Shown here: positions 43,360 to 51,925 of the stretch, one piece after another
Layout: the number at the start of each line of letters is the position of its first letter
How positions within the stretch are numbered: the first letter of the stretch is position 1
Assembly: GCA_963665735.1 (NCBI GenBank)
Contig: OY762444.1
Coordinates: forward strand, 434,001-498,000
Source: CATOSK01 sp963665735
Lineage (GTDB): Bacteria > Chloroflexota > Dehalococcoidia > Lucifugimonadales > UBA3495
Length of the DNA stretch: 64,000 nucleotides
Direction: 5' to 3'
Notes under the pieces: generated by a model
Told to the model about the DNA's origin: nothing
The model's input: the letters and a program-made list of their open reading frames with translations, nothing else
The model's database searches: none
Made by a program: the position numbers and the translations under genes

Positions 43360-43945
43360 GCGCTTTCCTCCCCAAAGCCTTGTCTGGTCTCGCGTAGCTG
43401 CCGGCCTTGCCGTCCCCGCTAGGAAACGGCTCCCGCCGGCAGCGTTTAATGCCCAAAGTCACCCCAATTATAACCCCGGAATCCCCCAAAGAAAAACTTC
43501 CACCCTACGGAAACCGACTTACCTCCCCCACCGTCATTCCCGCGAAAGCGGGAATCCACATCGTCGGCCCAAACCTGCCTTACCCATTCCCAGACCCGTA
43601 GGGGCACGGCAGACAGTGCCCCTACCATGCAAATCTGAGCGCAAGCAACCCCTACCTTCATTCCGGCGAAGGCCGGAATCCAGAAATCCCAAGCATACAA
43701 CAGCGTCCGCAACGCCCGAACAACCCTTTGCCCCTCCCCCTATCCAGGGAGAGAACTGGCGCGTTGGTCAACCTCAATGGGCGGTCTAAGGAGCAGGGAA
43801 ACCATAAGGGTTGCCCTACCCCACCAACCCGTCATTCCGGCGAAGGCCGGAATCCAGAAATCCCAAGCCAGCAACAGCGTCCGCAACGCCGGAAAAACCC
43901 CCTCCCCCTACCCAGGGGGAGGGTTGGGGTGGGGGTGAAACTCCC
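43360..43945. repeat. Repeat-filled intergenic region
   Basis: R2b (about 43532-43561), R3-type GTAGGGGCACGGCAGACAGT (about 43599-43627), R2 (about 43658-43689) followed by AAGCATACAACAGCGTCCGC, R1-like (about 43733-43757), R2 (about 43831-43862) again followed by CAGCAACAGCGTCCGCAACG, and R1 (about 43900-43940). The two R2 blocks carry MITE interior sequence. No gene is supported. Confidence 0.78.
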
Positions 43946-44824
43946 CTAACCCTGCCGCGCGAACTTGTCAATCCCGCCCGGGTTGCTCAACCCCACGTAA
44001 ATGTTCCCCTGCGAATCCACCCAACTCCCGTGACCCGGCCCCCGGCAGTCAAACCGCGACAGCACGTTCCCCGAAGTGTCCAGCACGCTCACCCGCGCCG
44101 ACGACCCCTCTACCGGCCCTTCGCTTACCACCAGCGCCCCGTCCTTGTCCACCGAAATATCCATCGGACGCTGGATGTCGTCCCAAATCGCCGTGAACTC
44201 CCCGTCCAGCGTGAACAACTGCAAGCGGTGGTTCTCCCGGTCGCACAGGTAAATCGTATCGTTGTGAATCAACAAACTGTGCGGCAGGTGGAAATGCCCC
44301 GGCTCCGTCTTGCCCGGCTCGCCCCAGGACTGCTTCAACTGTCCGTCCCAGGTGAAACGGTGAATCCGCGCGTTCCGATACCCGTCGGAAACGTACAAGT
44401 CCCCCGACGGCGACGGCACTATCTCGCTGGGGTAGTTGAACGGCCCCGCCGACCGCGGGCAAAGGTCTCCCGGGTTCTCGCAGCCCGTATCCGAATGTAC
44501 CCCGTGCCGTCCCAACATCTGAATCGGCTTGCCGTCCAGCGTGTAAAGCATACACACCGAACTGTCCCGGTCCGTCAGGTAAACCGTGTCGTCCTCAATA
44601 TAAATCCCGTGGGCGTACAGGAAAGCCCCGTTGCCCCAACTGTCAACGAAATTCCCCTCGGTGTCGAAAATCACCACCGGCGGGTCTTTCCGCTGGAAGG
44701 CATAGACCCGGTCCTGAGAATCCGTCGCCATCGCGCTGACCATGGCGAAACTCTCCCCCTCCGGCAGCTTGGCCCAATCCTCGACCACTTCGTAGGTGTA
44801 ATCTCCCGCTCCAACAGTAGTCAC
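43946..44824 (-). CDS. PAL-like NHL propeller protein
   Basis: 292 residues from a GTG at 44824 (GAGGGGG upstream). NHL blades as in peptidyl-alpha-hydroxyglycine alpha-amidating lyase: the three His that bind Zn in that lyase map to H72 (AHGIYI), H182 (LPHSLLI) and H265 (GPGHGSWVDSQGNIYV), with DGYRNARIHRF and CDRENHRLQLF at the known motif positions. Two short Cys-rich loops (SSVC, GCENPGDLCP) are also present. The bacterial role is unknown; a hydroxyglycine lyase or carboxylate-processing activity is a guess. No signal peptide. Confidence 0.75.
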   Translation of the reverse strand: MTTVGAGDYTYEVVEDWAKLPEGESFAMVSAMATDSQDRVYAFQRKDPPVVIFDTEGNFVDSWGNGAFLYAHGIYIEDDTVYLTDRDSSVCMLYTLDGKPIQMLGRHGVHSDTGCENPGDLCPRSAGPFNYPSEIVPSPSGDLYVSDGYRNARIHRFTWDGQLKQSWGEPGKTEPGHFHLPHSLLIHNDTIYLCDRENHRLQLFTLDGEFTAIWDDIQRPMDISVDKDGALVVSEGPVEGSSARVSVLDTSGNVLSRFDCRGPGHGSWVDSQGNIYVGLSNPGGIDKFARQG

Positions 44825-45276
44825 GTCAAACCCCCTCTGGTTTCAACAAAATCCCGGACTTCCTTCGCCCGGACTACGTTTGCCCGGACTCCATTTGCAT
44901 TGTATCCCCGTCCCCAAAATGCGGCAACGCCAACCCGTCACCCCCACAGCCTTTCCAAAGTTGCATCGTCATTCCGGCGAAGGCCGGAATCCGGAAATCC
45001 GCGCCCCTACACACCCTGACTTTACTGATAAACCTGCCAAAAACCTCCTCCCCTTACCAGGGGGAGGGCTGGGGAGGGGGTCAACCCCAACGTCAAAAAC
45101 CTGACCCCCCAACTCCGTCATTCCGGCGAAGGCCGGAATCCAGAAATCGCAAGCGTACAACGGACTCCGTGACACCAGACCCCCCTTCGTAGGGGCAACC
45201 CTTGTGGTTGCCCTACCCCCTCCCCCTACCAAGGCGAGGGCCGGGGAGAGGTGCGCCTCCGACGCCAAACCCAACC
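44825..45276. repeat. Repeat-filled intergenic region
   Basis: R2 copies at about 44967-45001 and 45117-45150, R1 at about 45051-45090, R3 at about 45190-45217 and a second R1 at about 45220-45260. No gene seen. Confidence 0.75.
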
Positions 45277-46320
45277 CTAACCCAACCGCGGCGCCACCTC
45301 CTCCGCAAACAACTTCATCGAGCGCATCACCTTGTCGTGTTCCATCCCCCCGAAGTCAAAATTGCACCCGAAATAATCAATCCCTTCTTCCCGCAAAGCG
45401 TTTATCTTCGCAACGCACTGCTCCGGCGTCCCGATGATGGCCCGGTTTTCCGCCAGGTACTCATAGCTCAACGGTAGCTGCCGCCGCGCCCGCCGCCAGT
45501 CCGACATCCGTTGATAGACCTCGCTCCCTTCCTCGATGTTGTTCCGCCATTGCATTATGTCTATCACCCAGTCCAGCTTGTCCCGCGTATCCGCCGCCGC
45601 CTGCTCCTCCGTCTCCGCCACGTAGAAGTAACGGAAGAAAGGAATGTCCGACTTGCTGACGTTGCCCCCGGCCTCCGCCGACTTCTCCACGAACCGCCGG
45701 CACAAGTCCAAAGCGTCGGCGGTATCCTGGACCACGGCAATGCAAAGCGTATGTCCCGTGCCTACCACGAAATCCAGCGTCACCGGATTCCGCGTCGCCG
45801 CCAGGTATATCGGCGGATGCGGTTCCTGCAACGGCGTCGGCACCAGGTTGGCCCGGCTGGCCTGGAAATGCCGCCCGTCAAAGCTGAAATCCGGCGTCGT
45901 CCACAGCCCTTCAATCATCCGCACCGATTCCTGGAAACGCTGCTGGCTTTCCTCCGGGTCCACGTTGTAACCCCGGTATTCGTAACCGGAACCCGAACCC
46001 CGTCCGAAACCCACGTCCAGCCGCCCGCCGCTGACCAAATCCAGCGTAGCCGTGTCCTCCGCCAGCCGCAGCGGGTTATGCAGCGGCGAAACCAGCACCG
46101 CCGTACCCAGCCGGATGGTCTTCGTGTGCGCCGCCAAATGCGTAGCGATAATCAGCGAAGACGCCCCGATGCAATACCGCGTAAAGTGGTGTTCCGCCAG
46201 CCACGCGCTGCAAAACCCCAACTCTTCGGCGTACTGCACCTGCTCCGTGGTCTCCGCGATGATGCGCGATGCCTCCCGGCCCTCCGGCCAGGGCAAATGC
46301 GTAAAAAAAGCGAACTTCAA
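45277..46320 (-). CDS. LLM-class flavin-dependent oxidoreductase
   Basis: 347 residues if it starts at the TTG at 46320, which yields MKFAFFTHLPWPEG, the common N-terminus of this group. The TTG at 46332 is in frame but has no spacing from the upstream GGAGG. Motifs: CSAWLAEHHFTRYCIGASSLIIATHLAAHTKTIRLGTAVLVSPLHNPLRLAEDTATLD and RLDVGFGRGSGSGYEYRGY. A flavin-dependent monooxygenase or reductase with an unknown substrate, third member in the window. Confidence 0.88.
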   Translation of the reverse strand: MKFAFFTHLPWPEGREASRIIAETTEQVQYAEELGFCSAWLAEHHFTRYCIGASSLIIATHLAAHTKTIRLGTAVLVSPLHNPLRLAEDTATLDLVSGGRLDVGFGRGSGSGYEYRGYNVDPEESQQRFQESVRMIEGLWTTPDFSFDGRHFQASRANLVPTPLQEPHPPIYLAATRNPVTLDFVVGTGHTLCIAVVQDTADALDLCRRFVEKSAEAGGNVSKSDIPFFRYFYVAETEEQAAADTRDKLDWVIDIMQWRNNIEEGSEVYQRMSDWRRARRQLPLSYEYLAENRAIIGTPEQCVAKINALREEGIDYFGCNFDFGGMEHDKVMRSMKLFAEEVAPRLG

Positions 46321-46648
46321 GACCGTCCCCAACCTCCAAAAAACGCCATGCCGCCAGTCTAAAATCGCCCTCCAACCCTGTCAAACCAAAACCCCGCCAC
46401 AAAAATCCCCTCCCCCTCGACGGGGGAGGGTTAGGGTGGGGGTGACTTCCCAACCCCAAACCAACCTTCTCCACCCCAACACTCCAACAGTAACCCCCGC
46501 CCCCTACCAGGGGGAGGGCCGGGGAGGGCGCTGCACCGCCCGTTGACGCTGATTCCCCCCAATCCTATACTCCCCGGTAATTCAAGACCGACGGGCGCCG
46601 CCTCGCAGCTGCCGCGCCCGTCCGTTCACCCCAACGGAGGATGCACCC
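46321..46648. repeat. Intergenic region with two R1 copies
   Basis: R1 at about 46407-46447 and 46500-46529, with a short C-rich spacer. GGAGG at 46636-46640 is the ribosome binding site of the Rieske gene. Confidence 0.75.
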
Positions 46649-47998
46649 ATGATTTCCCACGCCGAAAACGTCACCCTCACCCAGACCAGCGCCGGCACCC
46701 CAATGGGCGAAACCATGCGCCGCTACTGGATGCCCGCCGCCCTTTCCACCGAACTCCCCGGCCCCGACTGCCCGCCCGTCCGGGTGCGCTTGTTGGGCGA
46801 AGACCTGGTAGCCTTCCGCGACTCCCAGGGCCGCATCGGCCTGCTGGACGAATTTTGCCCCCACCGCCGGGCCTCCCTGTTCCTGGCCCGCAACGAAGAA
46901 TCCGGCCTCCGCTGCGTTTACCACGGCTGGAAATTCGACGTTGCCGGTAGTTGCCTCGACATGATGAACGAACCCCCGGACAGCGACTTCAAGGACAAAG
47001 TCCGTATCAAGTCCTACCCCACCGTCGAGCAGGGCGGCGTCGTTTGGGCCTACCTCGGCGAAGAAGGAAAACAGCCCCCGCCGCCCAACTTCGAGTGGAC
47101 GCAGCTGCCCGAAACCCACCGCCACGTCTCCAAGAATATGCAGGAATGTAACTGGCTCCAGGGACTCGAAGGCGGCATAGACACCGCCCACGCCCCTATC
47201 CTGCACCGAACCATCACCCCGGACACCGACAAGGCCGGCATCCGCGTGGACTCCGACCTGGTCAAGGGCGGCGCTCCCCTGGTGGAAGTTGACCTTACCG
47301 ACTACGGCTATCGCTACGCCGGCGTCCGCTCCCTGGGCGAGCGCGGCAGCATCGTCCGCGGCTACCACTACGTCATGCCCTTCCACCAACTGCGCCCCAG
47401 CCAGTCCGCCTTCCGGGGCCGCTCCGCCCACGCCATCATCTCCGGCCATATGTGGGTGCCGATGGACGACTTCAACTGCATGATTTACAACTTCACCTAC
47501 AGCTACGACGACCAGCCCATCGCCGAAGAAGAATGGGAAGCGATGGAACAGGGCTACGGCCGCGGCGCGCAGCACATCCTCCCCGACTACCGCACCGTCG
47601 GCAACCGCGGCAACGACTGGCTCATTGACCGCCAGGTGCAGAAATACGAGACCTTCACCGGAATTGAAGGCATCAATGCCCAGGACGTAGCCGTGCAGGA
47701 AAGCATGGGCGCCATCGTTGACCGTTCCCTGGAAACCCTGTCCCGCAGCGACATGGCCATCGTCCACGCCCGCCGCCTCCTGCTGCAAGCCACCCGCACC
47801 GTCGCCGACGGCGGCGACCCCTTGGGAACCGGCCCCAGCTACTACAACGTCCGGGCCATCGAGCGGCTCTTGCCCCCCGGCGTCCAGTGGCGCGACGCCA
47901 TCCTCGACGAAATGTACCCCGAACTCAACGGCGCAACCTCCCCGGCCGACTCCAACGGACTCCCCGCCCTGGGCAAAACCGAAAAAGCCGGCTTCTAA
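46649..47998 (+). CDS. Rieske-type aromatic ring-hydroxylating oxygenase alpha subunit
   Basis: 449 residues. The Rieske cluster is C70-P-H72 ... C89-V-Y-H92 (CxH-x16-CxxH), in EFCPHRRASLFLARN and LRCVYHGWKF. The mononuclear iron site is in EGGIDTAHAPILH, with D178, H181 and H186. This is the phthalate 4,5-dioxygenase/vanillate demethylase-like branch, which uses O2 and a reductase partner to hydroxylate or demethylate aromatics. No ferredoxin or reductase gene lies nearby. Good GGAGG 9 nt before the ATG. It leaves only 21 bp to the next plus-strand gene. Confidence 0.93.
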   Translation: MISHAENVTLTQTSAGTPMGETMRRYWMPAALSTELPGPDCPPVRVRLLGEDLVAFRDSQGRIGLLDEFCPHRRASLFLARNEESGLRCVYHGWKFDVAGSCLDMMNEPPDSDFKDKVRIKSYPTVEQGGVVWAYLGEEGKQPPPPNFEWTQLPETHRHVSKNMQECNWLQGLEGGIDTAHAPILHRTITPDTDKAGIRVDSDLVKGGAPLVEVDLTDYGYRYAGVRSLGERGSIVRGYHYVMPFHQLRPSQSAFRGRSAHAIISGHMWVPMDDFNCMIYNFTYSYDDQPIAEEEWEAMEQGYGRGAQHILPDYRTVGNRGNDWLIDRQVQKYETFTGIEGINAQDVAVQESMGAIVDRSLETLSRSDMAIVHARRLLLQATRTVADGGDPLGTGPSYYNVRAIERLLPPGVQWRDAILDEMYPELNGATSPADSNGLPALGKTEKAGF

Positions 47999-48019
47999 CC
48001 CGCCGCCAGGAATAGCGCC

Positions 48020-48580
48020 ATGACCGAAATACCCCTGCCGCCGTTGCCCGAACCCGTAGAAGAAGGCCGGGAACACACCCCCCAAGACCGCCGGGCCATG
48101 AGCCGCCGGTTCATCATCCAGGCCCGGCAGGAAATCGAAGACGGCAACCGCCTCCAGGCCGGCGAAAAAGCCTGGGGAGCCGTGGTGCAGCTGCTCAAAA
48201 TGGTCGGCGAACAAAGAGACTGGAATCACGGTTCCAACCGCCAAATCGAAAGCATTGGCCGTCAAATCCGGGCCGAATATCCCGACCTTGATTCCCAAGA
48301 CCTGGGTCACGCCCTCAACGACGCCTACCACAAGGGCCACGAAAATTTCTACGAGAACCGACGGAATGAGGCAACCGTCCGGGCCGTAGTCGAAGACGTT
48401 GCGGAAACCCTCCCCTCCCTGGAACGTATGGCAATCGCAGCCTGCGAAACTCCCCGATCCTTCGCCATTTCGACCGCCAGCGCACTGCGACGGTTGAAAG
48501 AAGTCACCGGCAACCCCAACCTCGCCCCCGGCGACCAATCCCCGGTAGGCTTCTCCAATCGCCACTCCCCCACCCACTAG
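48020..48580 (+). CDS. PaREP1/HEPN-like protein
   Basis: 186 residues. A helical core with RRFIIQARQEIEDGNRLQAGEKAWGAVVQLLKMVGEQRDWNHGSN, GHALNDAYHKGHENFYEN and QDLGHAL resembles PaREP1-like HEPN proteins. The R-x4-6-H nuclease motif of active HEPN toxins is not clearly present. It starts 21 bp after the Rieske gene and may be co-transcribed. The C-terminal 50 residues look disordered. The stop TAG at 48578-48580 lies across the left target TA and the first base of MITE-C. Confidence 0.5.
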   Translation: MTEIPLPPLPEPVEEGREHTPQDRRAMSRRFIIQARQEIEDGNRLQAGEKAWGAVVQLLKMVGEQRDWNHGSNRQIESIGRQIRAEYPDLDSQDLGHALNDAYHKGHENFYENRRNEATVRAVVEDVAETLPSLERMAIAACETPRSFAISTASALRRLKEVTGNPNLAPGDQSPVGFSNRHSPTH

Positions 48581-48767
48581 GGTGCGTCGTTATATTCGCC
48601 GTCATACCGGCGCAGGCCGGTATCCAGGATTCCTTGCCCCCACGGACGTTGTTGTATGCTTAGGATTTCTGGATTCCGGCCCCGTATCGTGGTACGGGGC
48701 AGGCTTTTCGCCGAAATGACGAATACAGATGCCGGCATACTTCCGTCCTCAATTTGACGACACAACC
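48580..48767. mobile_element. MITE-C, non-autonomous element with IS5-type ends
   Basis: 188 bp between TA at 48578-48579 and TA at 48768-48769. Left end GGGTGCGTCGTTATATTCGCC, right end (reverse) GGTTGTGTCGTCAAATTGAGG. It lies in the opposite orientation to MITE-A. Interior: CGTCATACCGGCGCAGGCCGG (R2') near the left, then an inverted R2 with nested hairpin (GGCCCCGTATCGTGGTACGG) at about 48675-48712. No coding capacity. Confidence 0.82.
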
Positions 48768-48894
48768 TAAGAAACTATCTCAAAACGCCAATCGCCCAAT
48801 GTCTCCCCCTTTGTAAAGGGGGCCGAATTATTGAAATGCGGGGGATTTCCTACGACTTGGCGGTGTCCTTTCCGTTTTGAGACAGTTTCTAAAC
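48768..48894. mobile_element. Second, distinct MITE-like palindrome-ended element
   Basis: About 127 bp bounded by AGAAACTATCTCAAAACG (from 48770) and, reversed, AGAAACTGTCTCAAAACG (to 48893), 17 of 18 identical. It contains CTCCCCCTTTGTAAAGGGGG. It directly abuts the right end of MITE-C. It has no coding capacity. The MITE remnant at 36156 also has a left end with GTGTCTCAAAA. Confidence 0.65.
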
Positions 48895-49223
48895 CATCCC
48901 CTGAACAAGAATTCCCTCCCCCTGTCAGAGGAAGGGATAAGGTGGGGGCAAACTCCTAACCGCGAATAACCTCGCCCCCGCCCGACCCCTCTAATCGTCA
49001 TTCCCGCGAAAACGGGAATCCAAAACCCTTGCCCAGGTCAACCGGCCCCATCGGGACAATCCCCGCAAATGCCCCCAAGAAAAGGCACATGGGCCGGGGT
49101 GACGGCCAAACCCCAAACGTCCGTAGGGGCGGGTTTCAAACCCGCCCCTACCATGTACGGAAGCTATCCCATTTACGAAAGGGGAATTTCCCTGGCCCAA
49201 CGGTTGGGACTTCCGGCGTCTGC
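48895..49223. repeat. Intergenic region with R1, R2b and R3
   Basis: Degenerate R1 at about 48912-48950, R2b at about 48998-49022 (CGTCATTCCCGCGAAAACGG), R3-type GTAGGGGCGGGTTTCAAACCC at about 49122-49152. No gene visible. Confidence 0.7.
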
Positions 49224-49763
49224 CTAGTCCGCCGGCACCGCCACCTTGCTAGCCTGCTTTTCCACGAAATCCCGAATGGCCTCGGCGTACTCTTCCCGCG
49301 GGAACTGCTCCCCGTTGGGAACCTTCATCCCGTCACAGAAAATTTCCAGCCGGTTGCCGTCCGGATCGCAGAAGTAGAACGACCGGCTGCCGCTCCCCTC
49401 AATGTTGCCGCCTGCCTCAATCCCGTGGGTCAGCGGCCCGCTGACAATCTCCACGCCGTTGGTGTGCAGATGCGCCAACGCCCGCATGAACTCGTCCCGG
49501 TTCTCCACCTCAAAGGCCACCTGCTGCACCAGCCGCGCCCGGGCCGGCACCGCCTCCGAAACGTCCACGCCCACCGGGGCCGTCGCAATCACAAAGTCGT
49601 GGTGGGTTTCCTCGAAACGCAAAAACGCCGTCTCGCTCCCGTCGGGCCGCGCCCGCCGCGACGTAACCTTGCACCCCAGCACCTGCGTATAAAACCGGAA
49701 AGACCGCTCAAAGTCCGATACCAGGATGCCAACGTGACCAACCCGCTTAATCTGAATTCCCAT
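49224..49763 (-). CDS. VOC-family (glyoxalase/extradiol dioxygenase-like) protein
   Basis: 179 residues. Two beta-alpha-beta-beta-beta units: GHVGILVSDFERSFRFYTQVLGCKV (9-33) and LVQQVAFEVENRDEFMRAL (about 80-98), with SFYFCDPDGNRLEIFCDG as the C-terminal metal strand. H10 and the Glu in NRLEIF are the likely metal ligands, as in glyoxalase/dioxygenase members. Substrate not predictable; aromatic ring cleavage is possible given the neighbouring Rieske gene but unproved. GGAGGA lies before the ATG. Confidence 0.88.
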   Translation of the reverse strand: MGIQIKRVGHVGILVSDFERSFRFYTQVLGCKVTSRRARPDGSETAFLRFEETHHDFVIATAPVGVDVSEAVPARARLVQQVAFEVENRDEFMRALAHLHTNGVEIVSGPLTHGIEAGGNIEGSGSRSFYFCDPDGNRLEIFCDGMKVPNGEQFPREEYAEAIRDFVEKQASKVAVPAD

Positions 49764-50205
49764 GCCGGGTTCCTCCTCAAAAATTCTTGGCTCACGCCAA
49801 AGGCCAAACCTCGCCGGCGATTATACACCCTGCAACCACTCCCCCAAACCCCATACCGTCATCCCCCCCAGGTGTCTTTAAGTCGTCATCCGCCGCCCTT
49901 CCATGTCATTCTGAGCGTAGCGAAAAATCTAAAATTCCTGCCTTAGCCAACCTCGCCCTGCCAAAACCCGCCAACTCTCCTCAAGCCCCCGTAGGGGCAA
50001 CCCTTGTGGTTGCCCTTCCCTCAGCCATTACAAGCCAAACTCCAACCGTCATTCCCGCGAAAGCGGGAATCCAAAACCTCGGCCCCAAACCAACCTTGCC
50101 CACCCAAACAAACCCTCAATAAATGCCAAATGCTCCCGCCCCCTGCCAGGGGGAGGGTTGGGGAGGGGGTACATCCCCCAATCAACCGCTACCCAAACCG
50201 CCAAA
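49764..50205. repeat. Intergenic region with mixed repeats
   Basis: Contains TCATTCTGAGCGTAGCG (about 49909-49925), a foreign-looking repeat type not seen elsewhere here, R3 at about 49990-50016, R2b at about 50048-50077 and R1 at about 50140-50170. No gene is supported. Confidence 0.65.
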
Positions 50206-51735
50206 CTACCGCCCTTCCAGAATCAAGTCCGCCGCCCGTTCCCCAATCATAATCACCGTGGCGTTGGTGTTGGCCCGCACCACTTCCGGCATCACCGAGG
50301 CGTCAACCACCCGCAGCCCCTCAACGCCATAGACCCGGCAATACTGGTCAACCACCGCCCCTTGGTCCTCCGCCGGCCCCATCCGGCAGGTGCAGGCCGT
50401 ATGCCCCGCGATGCTGGCCGTCCGCTGCATCCACAAGTCCAGCGCATCGTCCGATTCCAGCGTCTCCCCCGTCGGCTCCAGCCGTTCCCCCACGATTCCC
50501 TCAAAAGCCGGGTGGTCAAACAGCGCCACCGTCCTCCGCACCGCATCCCGCAGCCGTTCCCTGTCCCACGCATCCGACAGGAAGTTATACGCCAGCCGTG
50601 GCTGCTCCAACGGGTCCGCCGACTCCAGCGTCAACCGGCCCACGCTGTCCGGCAGTTCCAGCCGGCAGCCCACCCTTACGTCAATGTGCTGCTGCCCGAT
50701 GGGTGTGGACGACGTTGGCTGCACCTGAACGTCGTTGCGGGTCGTTGACCCGGCCGGCGCAAACCGCAAAATCACCTGATTCCGTGGAGCCTCCGGCGCC
50801 AGTCGCAGACTTTCGTGGGGCTGGAACCGGATGGATATGGACGGGTGGTTTTTCATGTACGCGCCCACCCCCGGCAGGTCTTTAACCACCCCAATTCCCA
50901 TCCGTTCCAGTTCCTCCGCCGGCCCGATACCGGACAGCATCAGCAGTTGGGGCGACTGTACCGCCCCGGCGCTCAAAATGACCTCTCCCGCCTCCACCGT
51001 AAAGGTTTCCCCGCCGCTTTCTACTTCCAGACCCACGGCCCGGTTGTCCTCGAAAATCACCCGGCGAACCATCACCCCGGCCTTGACCGTCAGATTCAGC
51101 CGGTGCCGGCTCTCTTTCAAGTAGGTCAACGCCGTGCTCATCCGCACCCCGCCGGGGTTGTTCAACGGCACAGCGCCCACCCCGGTTCCCTCCGGGTTGT
51201 TCAAGTCCCTATCCCCCGGGAACCCGGCATCCAAACAAGCCTGGTAAAACGCCGCGTGCAGCGGCAGCCAGTTCTCCCTGGCGTGACGCCGCACCGGAAT
51301 CGGCCCCTCCGAACCGTGAAAGTCGTCCGCGATGTCCGTGTCCGTTTCCAGCTTGCGGAAGTAGGGCAGCGCCTTCAAGAAAGACCATTCATCGTTGCCC
51401 CGAGCCGCCCAACCGTCGTAATCCTCCGGCATACCCCGCAGAAAAATCTGGTGGTTGATGGCGCTGGTGCCGCCCACCACCTTGCCCCGCGCCACCGCAG
51501 CCGCCGATTCCTGCTGTGGGCTGGCCTCCCCCACGAAAGACCAGTTATGTGGCGAATCCACCGCCGACGCCGCCTGGTTGCAGTCGTACATCAATTCCCG
51601 CGGCAGTTGCTCCGGTTCCGGGTAGTCCGGCCCCGCCTCCAGCAGCAGTACCGACACCGCCGGGTCTTCCGACAGCCGCGCCGCCAGCACGCACCCGGCG
51701 GAACCGGCCCCCACGATTATGTAATCGTACTTCAT
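50206..51735 (-). CDS. GMC-family FAD oxidoreductase (choline dehydrogenase-like)
   Basis: 509 residues. FAD site YIIVGAGSAGCVLAARLSEDP (5-25), GGTSAINHQIFLRG (about 87-100), the second GMC signature GAVQSPQLLMLSGIGP (about 257-272), and a C-terminal active-site region with IAGHTACTCRMG and VVRANTNATVIMIGERAADLI. Members oxidise alcohols such as choline, glucose or aromatic alcohols. Full length. AAAGG precedes the ATG. Not adjacent to transport genes. Confidence 0.92.
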   Translation of the reverse strand: MKYDYIIVGAGSAGCVLAARLSEDPAVSVLLLEAGPDYPEPEQLPRELMYDCNQAASAVDSPHNWSFVGEASPQQESAAAVARGKVVGGTSAINHQIFLRGMPEDYDGWAARGNDEWSFLKALPYFRKLETDTDIADDFHGSEGPIPVRRHARENWLPLHAAFYQACLDAGFPGDRDLNNPEGTGVGAVPLNNPGGVRMSTALTYLKESRHRLNLTVKAGVMVRRVIFEDNRAVGLEVESGGETFTVEAGEVILSAGAVQSPQLLMLSGIGPAEELERMGIGVVKDLPGVGAYMKNHPSISIRFQPHESLRLAPEAPRNQVILRFAPAGSTTRNDVQVQPTSSTPIGQQHIDVRVGCRLELPDSVGRLTLESADPLEQPRLAYNFLSDAWDRERLRDAVRRTVALFDHPAFEGIVGERLEPTGETLESDDALDLWMQRTASIAGHTACTCRMGPAEDQGAVVDQYCRVYGVEGLRVVDASVMPEVVRANTNATVIMIGERAADLILEGR

Positions 51736-51925
51736 CGCCCAACCTTTCCTTTACGCCTGCGCCGTACCCGTTGCCCCTACGCTGGGCCAGTCCAATCTCC
51801 TGCCCCTTGGCAGGGGGAGGGCCGGAAAGGGGGTGCGTCGCCGACCCAAGCCCACCGCCTGCGCCGCCAACCCGTCATTCCCGCGCCGGCGGGAATCCAA
51901 AACCCCGCCGGCTATGCCCCAACGG
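51736..51925. repeat. R1 and R2b-like hairpins
   Basis: R1 variant at about 51793-51834 and an R2b-like hairpin (CGTCATTCCCGCGCCGGCGG) at about 51872-51897. Separates the GMC and YceI genes on the minus strand. Confidence 0.65.

Noticed and set aside
46565..48577. A 670-codon minus-strand open frame antisense to the Rieske gene
   Set aside because: The plus strand carries the Rieske CxH/CxxH motifs and a ribosome binding site; the antisense is Gly/Val/Ala-rich shadow.
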